DNA from: Comamonas testosteroni
GTDB taxonomy: Bacteria > Pseudomonadota > Gammaproteobacteria > Burkholderiales > Burkholderiaceae_C
Direction of reading: 5' to 3'
DNA: 64,000 nt
Assembly (NCBI RefSeq): GCF_014076415.1
Contig: NZ_CP043568.1
Coordinates: 3,720,001-3,784,000, forward strand
Numbering within the stretch: position 1 is the stretch's first letter; every line of letters starts with the position of its first letter. The notes under the pieces are model-generated. The model searched no databases, had not been told where the DNA came from, and was given only the letters and a program-made list of their open reading frames with translations. Below, in pieces: positions 50,310 to 59,252 of the stretch. The position numbers and the translations under genes are program-made.

Positions 50310-51056
50310 ATGAAACTGCTCATCATCAATCCCAATATCTCCGAGAGCGTCACTTCCTTGATAGAGAAAGAGGCCAGGCTGGCCGCCGCGCCAGGCACGG
50401 AAATCACCATGCTGACCGCCCCCATGGGCGTGGCCTATATCGAGACGCGCTTCGAGGCCATGATTGCCGCCTATGCCGTGGCCGAGCTGGCCGCAACCCA
50501 TGCCGCACGGCATGACGCCGTCATCGTGGCTGCATTTGGCGACCCCGGTCTCGAAGGCCTGCGAGAGGCCCTGGACATTCCCGTGCTGGGCATGACCGAG
50601 TCCGCGCTCATGAGCGCATGCATGCTGGGCAAACGCTTCTCGATCATTGCCATCTCCAGGCGCATTACCGCCTGGTACCGAGATATGGTCGAGCGCAACG
50701 GACTCATAGACCGACTGGCCAGCATTCGCTGCCTGGACGAGCCGCTGCGAGACATCGGAAGTGTGCAGGACGACCATGCAGCACGCCTGCAGGCCTTGTG
50801 CGAAGCAGCGGTCAGCGAGGATGGCGCCGACGTGCTGATCATTGCCGGCGCCCCGCTGGCGGGCCTCGCACGCTCCATCAAGCACAGTTTGCCGGTGCCG
50901 GCCGTCGATGGCGTCTCCAGCGCCGTCAACCATGCACAGAGCCTGGCCTCGCTGGCTCCCGCTCCGGCACGCGCCGGCAGCTTTGCCAAACCACCACGCA
51001 AGGACTTCAAGAACCTCCCCCCGGGGCTCACCCAGCTCTTGAATCAGCTGCCCTGA
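50310..51056 (+). CDS. Asp/Glu (hydantoin) racemase homologue lacking both catalytic cysteines
   Basis: A 248-residue protein of the HyuE-like group: KLLIINPNISESVTSLIEKE, VIVAAFGDPGLEGLREALDI and LIIAGAPLAGLARSIKHSLP. In true hydantoin/allantoin racemases the two cysteines sit in xxCFxDPG and GCAGM; here both positions are alanine. Racemisation by the two-base mechanism is thus not expected, so it may be a hydrolase, a binding protein or a variant enzyme. It starts 15 bp after the amidohydrolase gene and was surely co-selected with it. Confidence 0.85.
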   Translation: MKLLIINPNISESVTSLIEKEARLAAAPGTEITMLTAPMGVAYIETRFEAMIAAYAVAELAATHAARHDAVIVAAFGDPGLEGLREALDIPVLGMTESALMSACMLGKRFSIIAISRRITAWYRDMVERNGLIDRLASIRCLDEPLRDIGSVQDDHAARLQALCEAAVSEDGADVLIIAGAPLAGLARSIKHSLPVPAVDGVSSAVNHAQSLASLAPAPARAGSFAKPPRKDFKNLPPGLTQLLNQLP

Positions 51057-51126
51057 ACACTCTGCGGGATAACCTCAATCGGGGCGTTCGAAGCCGACAT
51101 GCCGTGTGACACTAGAATTCACCGGC

Positions 51127-51846
51127 ATGTCGACAAAATACACTACAAAAGTGAACAATCGAAGCAACACATCTCGATCTGAAATTACCGTGGATGAAAT
51201 GGCGGCTCGCATTGCCACAGCCATCCATGAGCACCGCCTGCTGCCGGGGACCAAGCTCGGCGAAGACAGGCTGGCCAATATCTTCAACACCAGCCGGGCT
51301 CGCGTGCGCGAGGTCCTTGCCCGCATGGCCCGCGACCAGATGGTGGAGCTGTTCCCGCAGCGTGGAGCCTTTGTCGCCAAACCCAGCATCGAGCAGGCGC
51401 TGGACGTCTTTGAAGCACGCCGACTGATAGAGCCAGGCATTGTGCGTCGCCTCGTTCTGAACATGGACAACAGCAAGATCCGTCGCCTGCAGACCCATCT
51501 GAAGCAGGAGCGCGAAGCACGTGCCAACTCCGACAAGCGAGCCACGGTGCGCCTGTCCGGCGAGTTTCATGTGCTGCTGGCGGAGCTGGCCGGCAACTCC
51601 GCGCTGCTGCGCAGCATGCGTGAACTGTCCACACTGACCTGCCTGACGATCTCGCTGTATGAATCGGCGGTCAATACCTGCTGCCTGGTGGATGAGCACG
51701 AAGCCGTGGTCGATGCCATCGTCGCGGGCAATGGCGAGCTGGCAGAGCAATTGATGCTCAGCCACCTGGACCACATACAGGGCAGCCTGCGCCTGGAGGC
51801 CGATGCCGACGACGCTGATCTGGAACAGATCCTGGGCGACCTCTGA
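51127..51846 (+). CDS. GntR-family (FadR/FCD type) regulator
   Basis: A 239-residue regulator. Winged helix: EMAARIATAIHEHRLLPGTK, EDRLANIFNTSRARVREVLA, LFPQRGAFVAKP. An FCD ligand-binding domain follows (FHVLLAELAGN, DEHEAVVDAIVAGNGELAEQ). Likely represses the MFS operon and the divergent AMDase/FAH pair through the TTGTNGACAA boxes at 46079-46235. TGTCGACA also spans its own start codon (51126-51133), which could be an autoregulatory site. Confidence 0.92.
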   Translation: MSTKYTTKVNNRSNTSRSEITVDEMAARIATAIHEHRLLPGTKLGEDRLANIFNTSRARVREVLARMARDQMVELFPQRGAFVAKPSIEQALDVFEARRLIEPGIVRRLVLNMDNSKIRRLQTHLKQEREARANSDKRATVRLSGEFHVLLAELAGNSALLRSMRELSTLTCLTISLYESAVNTCCLVDEHEAVVDAIVAGNGELAEQLMLSHLDHIQGSLRLEADADDADLEQILGDL

Positions 51847-51996
51847 CCTGCGCCAGGCGTCGCGCTCCGGCAACGGGAGCCATCAAAGTGATCGATACAC
51901 CCTTCTCTACTGAAGATGGCTCGAGCCAATCCGGAGACAGATGCCCGGATTAGCATCCACAGCTGACTCCGATCACTCTCTCCTTGAGACCGCCCG

Positions 51997-52584
51997 ATGA
52001 GCTCGCCCGCCCCACCGTCCTTGCCGCTAGCCGAGCGGCCCCGTCCCCGCCATCTGCGTGAACTGTTCTGGTCACTGACTTTTCTGGCGTTGCAGGGTTT
52101 CGGCGGCGTGCTGGCCGTGGTGCAGCGCGAACTGGTCGAAAAACGCCAATGGCTGAGCAATGAGGAGTTCATGGAGGATTGGGCCGTGGCGCAGATCATG
52201 CCCGGGCCCAATGTGGTGAATCTTTCCATCATGCTGGGCGAGCGCTACTTCGGCTGGCGCGGCGCCATCGTGGGGCTGTGCGGCATGCTGACATTCCCGA
52301 TGCTGGTGGTCATCAGCCTCACTTTGGTCTACACCCAGTTCGCGGCCAACCCGGCCGTTGCCGGCGCCCTGCGCGGCATGGGCGCCGTGGCGGCAGGACT
52401 GGTGGCGGGCATGGGCCTGAAGCTGTCCGGCACGCTGCGCAAGCACCCTCTGGGCAAGTGGTATTGCGCAGGGCTGGCCATCGCCGCCTTTGTGCTGGTG
52501 GCCGTGCTGCGCCTGCCGCTGTTCTGGGCCTTGTTGCTGGTGGGCGCAACAGGCTGCTTGCTGACCTACCGGAGGCTGACATGA
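51997..52584 (+). CDS. Chromate transporter-family (CHR) half-size subunit 1
   Basis: A 195-residue single-domain CHR protein. LFWSLTFLALQGFGGVLAVV, MEDWAVAQIMPGPNVVNLSI and LGERYFGWRGAIVGLCGMLT are the CHR signature, with five to six helices. Short-chain CHR proteins work as pairs; the second half starts in the ATGA overlap at 52581. The natural substrate may be chromate or sulfate-like anions. Confidence 0.92.
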   Translation: MSSPAPPSLPLAERPRPRHLRELFWSLTFLALQGFGGVLAVVQRELVEKRQWLSNEEFMEDWAVAQIMPGPNVVNLSIMLGERYFGWRGAIVGLCGMLTFPMLVVISLTLVYTQFAANPAVAGALRGMGAVAAGLVAGMGLKLSGTLRKHPLGKWYCAGLAIAAFVLVAVLRLPLFWALLLVGATGCLLTYRRLT

Positions 52585-53186
52585 GCCCGCTGGCGATCGG
52601 GCTGCAGACCGTGGACTGGCTGCATCTTTTTGCCTACTTCCTGACGCTGTCGCTGATGGCCGTGGGTGGAGCCATCACCGCCGCGCCCGATATGCACCGC
52701 TATCTGGTTGACGGCAACCACTGGCTGTCGGAAACCCAGTTCACCAGCTCCATCGCCATCGCCATCGCCCAGGCTGCCCCCGGCCCCAATGTGCTGTTCA
52801 TCGCCCTGCTGGGCTGGAACGTGGGACTGAATGCGGGCGGCGGCGCCGGCCCTGCGGCTTGGGGACTAGGTGCACTCGGAGTTGCCGTATGCATGGTGGG
52901 CATTTTGCTGCCCAGCTCGCTGCTGACCTGGCAGGCTTCGCGCTGGGGCCAGCGCAACCGGGACAAACGCGGCGTGCGCGCCTTCAAGCAAGGCATGGCT
53001 CCGCTGGTGATCGGGCTGCTGCTGGCCACAGGCTGGCTGCTGGGCAGCGCCAGCGGCAACCCTGGCAAGGACTGGAAGCTATGGCTGCTGAGCCTTGCGT
53101 GCACCCTGCTGGTATGGCGCACCCGCATTCATCTGCTGTGGCTGCTGGCTGGCGGTGCGGCGCTGGGTGCGCTGGGCTGGGTGTAA
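52581..53186 (+). CDS. Chromate transporter-family (CHR) half-size subunit 2
   Basis: A 201-residue partner: LFAYFLTLSLMAVGGAITAA, FTSSIAIAIAQAAPGPNVLF and ALLGWNVGLNAGGGAGPAAW. It starts with ATG overlapping the stop of the first subunit by 4 bp (ATGA). Both halves together equal one full ChrA. Confidence 0.92.
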   Translation: MSPLAIGLQTVDWLHLFAYFLTLSLMAVGGAITAAPDMHRYLVDGNHWLSETQFTSSIAIAIAQAAPGPNVLFIALLGWNVGLNAGGGAGPAAWGLGALGVAVCMVGILLPSSLLTWQASRWGQRNRDKRGVRAFKQGMAPLVIGLLLATGWLLGSASGNPGKDWKLWLLSLACTLLVWRTRIHLLWLLAGGAALGALGWV

Positions 53187-53278
53187 AAGCAGTACCGCCA
53201 AGCCTCGGGTTCGGCAGATCAGGCGTCAACTGCCAAGGCAGTCTCTTTCCTGATGCTGCTGCTGGCTCCTATGCCTGC

Positions 53279-54052
53279 CTACTCGGAACTTTCCAGCAGC
53301 AAGGGAAGCACTTTTGCCGATGGCATGGCGATCATCTGGTCCGCCACCGAGTCCAGCTCGCTTGCATGCGGGTTGATGATGACCACTCGCGCCCGGTTGC
53401 GCCCTGCGATCTTGGCCAGACCTGCTGCCGGGTAGACTGCGCCCGACGTGCCGATCACCAGCATCAGCTGACATTGCGCTGCCGCCTGCTCTGCCCTGGC
53501 CCAGGTCTGGCTGGGCAGAGACTCGCCAAACCACACGACGGCAGGCCGCAGCAAATTGCCGCAGGCGGCGCAATGAGGCGGCTCCCCCGGGACGGCCTGC
53601 TCCAGGTCGCAGGACGCACAACGGCGATTCAGCCAGCGATTCCCGTTCAGCTCTCCATGCAGGCTCAGCACATCTTCACTGCCCGCCTGCTGGTGCAGGC
53701 CATCCACATTCTGCGTGATGAGTGTCATTCGACCGGGATGCTGCCTTGCCCAACGCGCCAGCGCCAGATGCCCCTCATTGGGCTTCACCTTGGCAACCAG
53801 CGCACGTCGGTGCTCGTACCAGCGCCAGACATGAGCCGGATCGCGGCGGTACCCCGCCTCGCTGGCCATTTCCTCAGGCTTGAACTGGGACCAATACCCG
53901 TTTGCATCCTCCCTGAAAGTGGGCACTCCCGACTCAGCGCTGACACCTGCCCCGGTAAGCACGGCCAGCCGCTGGGCCTCGCCCAGCCAGCGACGCACGC
54001 AGGCAATCGCACTGAAGGACGCCGAAGAATTGTCAATAAGTGCTTGAACCAA
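53279..54052 (-). CDS. Sir2-family NAD-dependent deacylase (copy 2, SIRT5/CobB class)
   Basis: A 257-residue sirtuin: LAVLTGAGVSAESGVPTFRE, ITQNVDGLHQQAGSEDVLSL with LHGELNG, and four zinc cysteines (CASC, CAACG). VWRWYEHRRALVAK contains the YxxR pair typical of class III sirtuins that remove succinyl or malonyl groups. The only plausible start is TTG at 54052 (MVQALIDN), with a weak AGG upstream. It is convergent with the CHR pair and divergent from the PAS kinase. Confidence 0.9.
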   Translation of the reverse strand: MVQALIDNSSASFSAIACVRRWLGEAQRLAVLTGAGVSAESGVPTFREDANGYWSQFKPEEMASEAGYRRDPAHVWRWYEHRRALVAKVKPNEGHLALARWARQHPGRMTLITQNVDGLHQQAGSEDVLSLHGELNGNRWLNRRCASCDLEQAVPGEPPHCAACGNLLRPAVVWFGESLPSQTWARAEQAAAQCQLMLVIGTSGAVYPAAGLAKIAGRNRARVVIINPHASELDSVADQMIAMPSAKVLPLLLESSE

Positions 54053-54143
54053 GGCTATAACCTCAAAAATCGAGTTGCAACGTGGAATACTTGAATTCCT
54101 ATGCGGAGCTTCTTTTTTGCCTGATATTGCACCACACCAGCAT

Positions 54144-56084
54144 ATGAATGAATCGGGCCAATTGTTCGCACTTCAGCAAGCCATGACGCCAGCAGCATTG
54201 GCATGGGGTCTTGTTGATGTCCAAACATTGGAACTGCGCTTTGCCAATCCTGCATTGCGGCGTCTTCTGCAGCCCAGTCACCAGGCGCCCGGCATTCCCG
54301 AGCGCGAGATTCTGGAAACAGCCAGGCTGGCTATCAGGCAGTGCATGGAGACTGGCCTGGAAGCGACTGCAAACTTCCCCGATCACCCCGGGCTCTGGCA
54401 TTTTTCGCCAATTCAAGCCAATGGCACGGCAGAAGCGGTGCAATGCTATGTATTGCCGACCGAAACCTCGTTTCGTGAACCCGATGACGAACTCGGGCTG
54501 GGGCATGTCAACCGCTTTGAGGACTTTCTGGACCACCTGCCCTATCAGGTCTGGATTGCAACACCCCATGGAGAGGTGACCTGGCTCAACCGGGCCCTGC
54601 ATGAATACGCCTACCGCGAAGTACGCCCCCTGAGCCTGCGCGAAGGCATATGGATTGATATCGTGCACCCCGACGATCTGGCGACCGTCAACACCGGGCT
54701 GTCGCGCGCCCTGATCACCGAAAAGCCGACGGGATACCGGCTGCGTATCAAGCGCCATGACGGACAGTTCCACTGGTTTTTTTCATCGCTGTCTCCCGTC
54801 AAGAATGCGCAGGGAAAGATTCTCTACTGGGTCGGCGCCAACCTGGGCATAGACAGCGTCCGGCAATCCGAGAATCAGTTGCGCGACCAGATCACCACGC
54901 TGAGCCACCAGCTGAGACTCAAGCAGCAGGCGCTGGATCAGGCCGAAACCTACCTCGCCCAAGCCCAGAAAATGGGCATGGTGAACCAGTTGTCTGCCGG
55001 TGTCGCGCATGACATGAAGAACCTGCTTTTCATCACCGGCCTGCATGCCGGCATGCTGGAAAAGCAGCTGGGTGAGCCCGAGCAGCTCGAACATGTGGAT
55101 GTGATACTCAACACCATCCAGAAAGCAGGCAGCCTGGCATCACATCTGACGGGGTTCAGCAGTCGCAAATCCATGCAGTTGGCTGCCGCCGACCCCCGTG
55201 CACTGGTGCAAGACCTGGAGCCGCTGCTGAGCAAGGCCGTCGGCCAGAACGCTGAACTGCAGCTGCATATGGCCAGCAGCATCTGGCCCATCAGCGTGGA
55301 CAAGCTGTATTTCGAGAACTCGCTGATCAATCTCTGCATCAATGCGCGTGATGCTACCGAAGAGCAGGGCCAGATCACGCTGACAGCGGAGAACGTGCTG
55401 CTCAAGCGTGCCGGCCATACGGGCGACTACGTAATGATCAGCGTGGCCGACAACGGCACGGGCATGAGCGAAGAGATCAAGGCCCGCATCTTCGACATGT
55501 TCTTCACCACCAAGCCCGAAGGCAAGGGCGCGGGCCTGGGCCTGCCCATGGTCAAGAACTTCATGGACCATGTCCGGGGCCTGATCGAAGTGGAAAGCAC
55601 CCCAGGCCTGGGAACCACCGTGAGCCTGTACTTTCCGCGCGCACAACCGGTCGTACCGCAGAGCCCGCAAGCCTCGGCACCTGCGGGCCGGCAGGAAGCG
55701 ATTTTGCTCATCGAGCCCGATCTGGCCACGCGCAATGCCATGGCCCAGGTGCTCTACGGACTTGGTTATCAGGTCGTGACCGCATATTTACCCGAAGTCG
55801 CGCTGCGCTATATCAACAGCGGCATGAAGGTGGATCTCATCATTGCCGCCGATGAGTTTTCCGGTGCCTTGAGCATCGCAAAAATGCAGGAAAAGCTGGC
55901 CCGGGAGCATGTTCTCATTCCGCTCATCCTCATGACCAGCAGCGAAGAGGCCGAAGTGCCACATGCTCAGGAATGCCGCTACGTGGTGCTGAGCAAGCCC
56001 ATGGAGATTGGCGAGCTGGCACGCACCGTACAGCGCATGCTGCATCCGGACTGCGCGACGCCAGCCGATCTGCCGGCCGTCTGA
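54144..56084 (+). CDS. PAS-domain histidine kinase with degenerate C-terminal receiver
   Basis: A 646-residue cytoplasmic sensor. Two PAS domains: residues about 10-110 and 125-245 (DHLPYQVWIATPHGEVTWLN, GYRLRIKRHDGQFHWFFSSL). A coiled coil at about 255-280 and the phospho-acceptor H289 in GVAHDMKNLLF follow. The ATPase has N and G boxes NSLINLCINARDATEEQG-like and MSEEIKARIFDMFFTTKPEG, KGAGLGLPMVKNF. The receiver domain lacks a clear phospho-aspartate (DLIIAADEFSG, shifted by one) but keeps the lysine in LSKPMEI. No response-regulator gene is adjacent. Confidence 0.88.
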   Translation: MNESGQLFALQQAMTPAALAWGLVDVQTLELRFANPALRRLLQPSHQAPGIPEREILETARLAIRQCMETGLEATANFPDHPGLWHFSPIQANGTAEAVQCYVLPTETSFREPDDELGLGHVNRFEDFLDHLPYQVWIATPHGEVTWLNRALHEYAYREVRPLSLREGIWIDIVHPDDLATVNTGLSRALITEKPTGYRLRIKRHDGQFHWFFSSLSPVKNAQGKILYWVGANLGIDSVRQSENQLRDQITTLSHQLRLKQQALDQAETYLAQAQKMGMVNQLSAGVAHDMKNLLFITGLHAGMLEKQLGEPEQLEHVDVILNTIQKAGSLASHLTGFSSRKSMQLAAADPRALVQDLEPLLSKAVGQNAELQLHMASSIWPISVDKLYFENSLINLCINARDATEEQGQITLTAENVLLKRAGHTGDYVMISVADNGTGMSEEIKARIFDMFFTTKPEGKGAGLGLPMVKNFMDHVRGLIEVESTPGLGTTVSLYFPRAQPVVPQSPQASAPAGRQEAILLIEPDLATRNAMAQVLYGLGYQVVTAYLPEVALRYINSGMKVDLIIAADEFSGALSIAKMQEKLAREHVLIPLILMTSSEEAEVPHAQECRYVVLSKPMEIGELARTVQRMLHPDCATPADLPAV

Positions 56085-56105
56085 GAACGGTTCGGCCGGA
56101 CCTTC

Positions 56106-56139
56106 AAAAAAGGCGTGGCTGCTTTCGCAGCCACGCCTT
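56106..56139 (-). terminator. Terminator for rlmB (and possibly the kinase gene)
   Basis: AAGGCGTGGCTGC and GCAGCCACGCCTT form a 13-bp hairpin with loop TTTC. The A run on the plus side (56106-56111) gives the U tract for the minus-strand rlmB message. Confidence 0.88.
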
Positions 56140-56163
56140 GCTTCAGATACCGGTAAAGCCGGC

Positions 56164-56934
56164 TCAGGCCTTGATCGCCACGGCCGTTGCCAGGCGCTGG
56201 CGCAACGCCTCATACAGACATACCCCGCTGGCAACCGACACGTTCAGGCTTTCCACCGCGCCCTGCATGGGGATGCTGACCAGCGCATCGCAGGTCTTGC
56301 GGGTCAGCTGACGCATGCCATCGCCCTCGGCACCCAGCACCAGCGCTGTCGGGCCGGTCAGATCCATCTGGTAGAGATGCTTGTCGGCATCGCCGCTGGT
56401 ACCGATGATCCAGATACCGCGCTCCTTGAGTTCCTTGAGCGTGCGTGCCAGATTGGTGACCATGAAGTAAGGCACGGTCTCGGCCGCGCCGCTGGCCACC
56501 TTGGCCACGGTGGCATTGATGCCGGCCGCATGATCCTTGGGAGCAATCACGGCATGCACGCCGGCACCGTCGGCTACACGCAGGCAGGCCCCCAGGTTGT
56601 GCGGATCGGTCACACCGTCGAGCACCAGCAGCAGCGGGGCTTTCACACCCTCCTCCTCCAGGTCGTCGAGCAGCTCGTCGAGCGTGCGCGTGTCCTTGAC
56701 CTCTTCCACGCGCGCAGCGACGCCCTGATGGCCGTGAGAGCCGGCGAGCTTGGCAATGCGCAGGGCATCGGCTTCGATCAGACGCACACCGGCTTCCTTG
56801 GCACGCTCCAGAAACTGGCGCATGCGCGCATCGCGGCGCGAAGCCTCGAAATAGACTTCGATGATGGATTGGGGGGCGGTCTTCAGACGCACGCCTACGG
56901 CGTGAAAGCCGAAAAGAACTTTGGGGGACGACAT
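56164..56934 (-). CDS. rlmB: 23S rRNA (guanosine-2'-O)-methyltransferase RlmB
   Basis: A 256-residue SPOUT methyltransferase acting on G2251 of 23S rRNA. The N-terminal SpoU substrate domain ([20 protein letters not shown]) and the knot signature [40 protein letters not shown] and [20 protein letters not shown] are all present. Monocistronic with a strong terminator. Confidence 0.95.
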   Translation of the reverse strand: MSSPKVLFGFHAVGVRLKTAPQSIIEVYFEASRRDARMRQFLERAKEAGVRLIEADALRIAKLAGSHGHQGVAARVEEVKDTRTLDELLDDLEEEGVKAPLLLVLDGVTDPHNLGACLRVADGAGVHAVIAPKDHAAGINATVAKVASGAAETVPYFMVTNLARTLKELKERGIWIIGTSGDADKHLYQMDLTGPTALVLGAEGDGMRQLTRKTCDALVSIPMQGAVESLNVSVASGVCLYEALRQRLATAVAIKA

Positions 56935-57238
56935 GGGGCCACATTATCCCGGCGTTTACGGCAGACCTGAGACTCGCAGGGCCATGTCTGGGCTGACAGC
57001 TGAGGTTTTCCATTGCCGCTACACTGCGCCCCCAACGGGCAAGGCACCGGATCATCAAGCAGCACCAGCATGGCTTTTTCCGAGTGCGAGTCTTTACATG
57101 AGGCTCCACTGCCACCCAGAACGACTGGCAACAGGCTTGAGCCTGCTGCCCCTGCATTCACGCATATAGCCTCTTCATGTCCGGCATGAGGAGGCTTGCG
57201 TGTTTGCATCCCCTCCAATCCCATAACGAATACCCAGC
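56935..57238. other. 304-bp divergent region between rlmB and sstT, with a leader hairpin
   Basis: At 57168-57196 AGCCTCTTCATG pairs with CATGAGGAGGCT (one G-U) around five bases, 42 bp before the sstT start; it could attenuate or hide the ribosome site. No coding frame is convincing. Confidence 0.5.
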
Positions 57239-58471
57239 ATGCTCAACGCCTTGCTCGATTGGTTCAACCGCAGCAGCCTGGTGCTGCAGATTCTGATTGC
57301 CCTGATTCTGGGCGGCCTGGTGGCCTGGCTATGGCCGGCCGCCGCCCAGTCGGTTTCCCTGTTGGGCAGCTTGTTCATTGCCGCGCTCAAGGCTGTCGCT
57401 CCGGTTCTGGTGCTGCTGCTGGTCATGGCGGCCGTCAGCAGCCACCGCCCCGGCCAGGAGACGCAAATCAAGCCCGTGCTCTTGCTGTACGTCATCGGTA
57501 CGCTGGCGGCGGCCTGCGTGGCCGTTGCAGCCAGCGCGCTCTTTCCCTCGGTGATTCACTTTCGTGAAGCGCCCAAAGTCCAGAGCGTGCCCGGCGAGAT
57601 CAGCCAGGTGCTGAGCACCGTCGTCCAGAGCCTGTTCGACAACCCCGTCAATGCATTGCTGAACGCCAACTACATCGGCATTCTGGCCTGGGCTATTGCG
57701 CTGGGCTTGGCACTACGCCACGCCACGCCCAACACCCGCACCATGGTGGAGGACTTTGGCCATGCCATCACCCGCGTGATTCAAGGCGTGATTCGCCTGG
57801 CCCCCTTCGGCATCTTCGGCCTGGTGGTCGCAACCTTCTCCTCCGGCGGGTTGGAAGCACTCAAGGACTATGCCCATCTGCTGGCCGTGCTGGTCGGCTG
57901 CATGGTGTTTGTGGCATTGGTGATCAACCCAGTCATTGTCTGGACTCAGACTCGCCGCAACCCCTATCCGCTGGTGCTGACCTGCCTGCGTGAAAGCGCA
58001 GTGACCGCCTTCTTCACGCGCAGCTCGGGAGCCAACATTCCCGTCAATCTGGCCTTGGCCCAGAAGCTCAGGCTCGACGAGAACACCTACAGCATCTCCA
58101 TCCCGCTGGGCGCCACCATCAATATGGCCGGCGCTGCCGTCACCATCAGCGTGCTGACACTGGCCGCTGCCCATACGCTCAATATCTCGGTGGACATTCC
58201 CACGGCCATACTGCTGTGCGTGGTCTCTGCGGTCTGTGCCTGCGGTGCCTCGGGTGTACCCGGTGGCTCGCTGCTGCTGATTCCGCTGGCCTGCAGCCTG
58301 TTCAACATCCCCAACGATGTGGCCATGCAGGTAGTGGGTGTCGGCTATGTGATCGGCGTGATTCAGGACTCGACCGAGACAGCCCTCAATTCCTCGACCG
58401 ACGTGCTGTTTACCGCAGCCGCCTGCCGCGCCGCAGAGCGCAGGGCCGGACTGGAAGTCGCGCGCATCTGA
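57239..58471 (+). CDS. sstT: Serine/threonine:sodium symporter SstT
   Basis: A 410-residue carrier of the dicarboxylate/amino acid:cation family. [40 protein letters not shown] and [20 protein letters not shown] contain the substrate and Na+ sites and are typical of SstT. About nine membrane segments. A strong bidirectional terminator follows. Confidence 0.95.
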   Translation: MLNALLDWFNRSSLVLQILIALILGGLVAWLWPAAAQSVSLLGSLFIAALKAVAPVLVLLLVMAAVSSHRPGQETQIKPVLLLYVIGTLAAACVAVAASALFPSVIHFREAPKVQSVPGEISQVLSTVVQSLFDNPVNALLNANYIGILAWAIALGLALRHATPNTRTMVEDFGHAITRVIQGVIRLAPFGIFGLVVATFSSGGLEALKDYAHLLAVLVGCMVFVALVINPVIVWTQTRRNPYPLVLTCLRESAVTAFFTRSSGANIPVNLALAQKLRLDENTYSISIPLGATINMAGAAVTISVLTLAAAHTLNISVDIPTAILLCVVSAVCACGASGVPGGSLLLIPLACSLFNIPNDVAMQVVGVGYVIGVIQDSTETALNSSTDVLFTAAACRAAERRAGLEVARI

Positions 58472-58495
58472 GGCTTGAATTCAGAGACTACCGAT

Positions 58496-58528
58496 TTGAT
58501 AGCTTCAAGTGCCTGTTTGATAAGTGCC
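58496..58528. repeat. Degenerate intergenic repeat (copy 5, inverted)
   Basis: TTGATAGCTTCAAGTGCCTG followed by TTTGATAAGTG: the reverse-oriented version of the AAGCGCAAGCAGCTATCAA family, between sstT and its terminator. Confidence 0.45.
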
Positions 58529-58535
58529 AGACGCC

Positions 58536-58571
58536 AAAAAGGCCTGTGATCACACAGGCCTTTTTGTTTTT
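58536..58571. terminator. Bidirectional terminator between sstT and the ABC ATPase gene
   Basis: AAAAAGGCCTGTG-ATCA-CACAGGCCTTTTT is a perfect hairpin with an A tract on one side and a T tract on the other; it serves the converging sstT and ybbA-type transcripts. Confidence 0.92.
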
Positions 58572-59252
58572 TCAGACAGAGCGTCCGGCTTCTATGGTGA
58601 TGCTGCGATCACATTGCGTCGCAATCTCGCGGTCATGCGTCACCAGAATCAGGGTCGTGCCGCGCTCGCGGTTGAGCGCAAACATCAGCTCCATGATGGT
58701 CTGGCCCGTGGCGAAGTCCAGGCTGCCGGTGGGCTCATCGGCCAGCAGCACGGCCGGCTCCACCACAAAAGCACGCGCCAGGGCCACGCGCTGCTGCTCG
58801 CCACCCGACATCAGCCTGGGATAGTGATTGAGACGCTGACCCAGGCCCACACGCTCCAGCATCTGCGAAGCCCGTGCTCTCGCATCGCGCTGCCCCGCCA
58901 GCTCCAGCGGCAGCATGACATTTTCCAAAGCCGTGAGATTGCCCAGCAACTGAAAGCTCTGGAAGACAAAGCCCATCTTCTGTGCCCGCACCGCCGCCCT
59001 GTCGTCCTCGCTGAGTGCAAACAGATCCTGGCCCAGCAGGCGGACCGTGCCGTGACTGGGGGTATCGAGGCCGGCCAGAATCGACAGCAAAGTGCTTTTA
59101 CCCGAGCCGGAGGCCCCCACAATGGCAACGGTTTCACCGGCCGTGAAACTCAGATTGATATCCCGCAAAATATCCAGCACGCCTGTGGAATCGCTCACCG
59201 ATTTGGACAGTTGCTCAACGGCAATCAAAGGAATGGCAAGAGTTGTGGACAT
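58572..59252 (-). CDS. ybbA: ABC transporter ATPase, YbbA/LolD type
   Basis: A 226-residue ATPase. Walker A VAIVGASGSGKSTLLSILAG, signature RLMSGGEQQRVALARAF, Walker B VLLADEPTGSLD, H-loop VTHDRE. Its divergent pairing with the TesA-type gene is the usual E. coli-like tesA-ybbA neighbourhood. The cognate YbbP permease is not on this side, so it lies elsewhere or is missing. Its start codon overlaps that of tesA by 2 bp on the opposite strand. Confidence 0.88.
   Translation of the reverse strand: MSTTLAIPLIAVEQLSKSVSDSTGVLDILRDINLSFTAGETVAIVGASGSGKSTLLSILAGLDTPSHGTVRLLGQDLFALSEDDRAAVRAQKMGFVFQSFQLLGNLTALENVMLPLELAGQRDARARASQMLERVGLGQRLNHYPRLMSGGEQQRVALARAFVVEPAVLLADEPTGSLDFATGQTIMELMFALNRERGTTLILVTHDREIATQCDRSITIEAGRSV

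Noticed and set aside
48831-50933. 700-residue minus-strand open frame
   Set aside because: It is antisense to the amidohydrolase and racemase-homologue genes, rich in His/Gln/Gly, and matches no family: a codon-bias shadow.
50310-51056. Plain hydantoin racemase call
   Set aside because: Both cysteine positions needed for the two-base mechanism are alanine.
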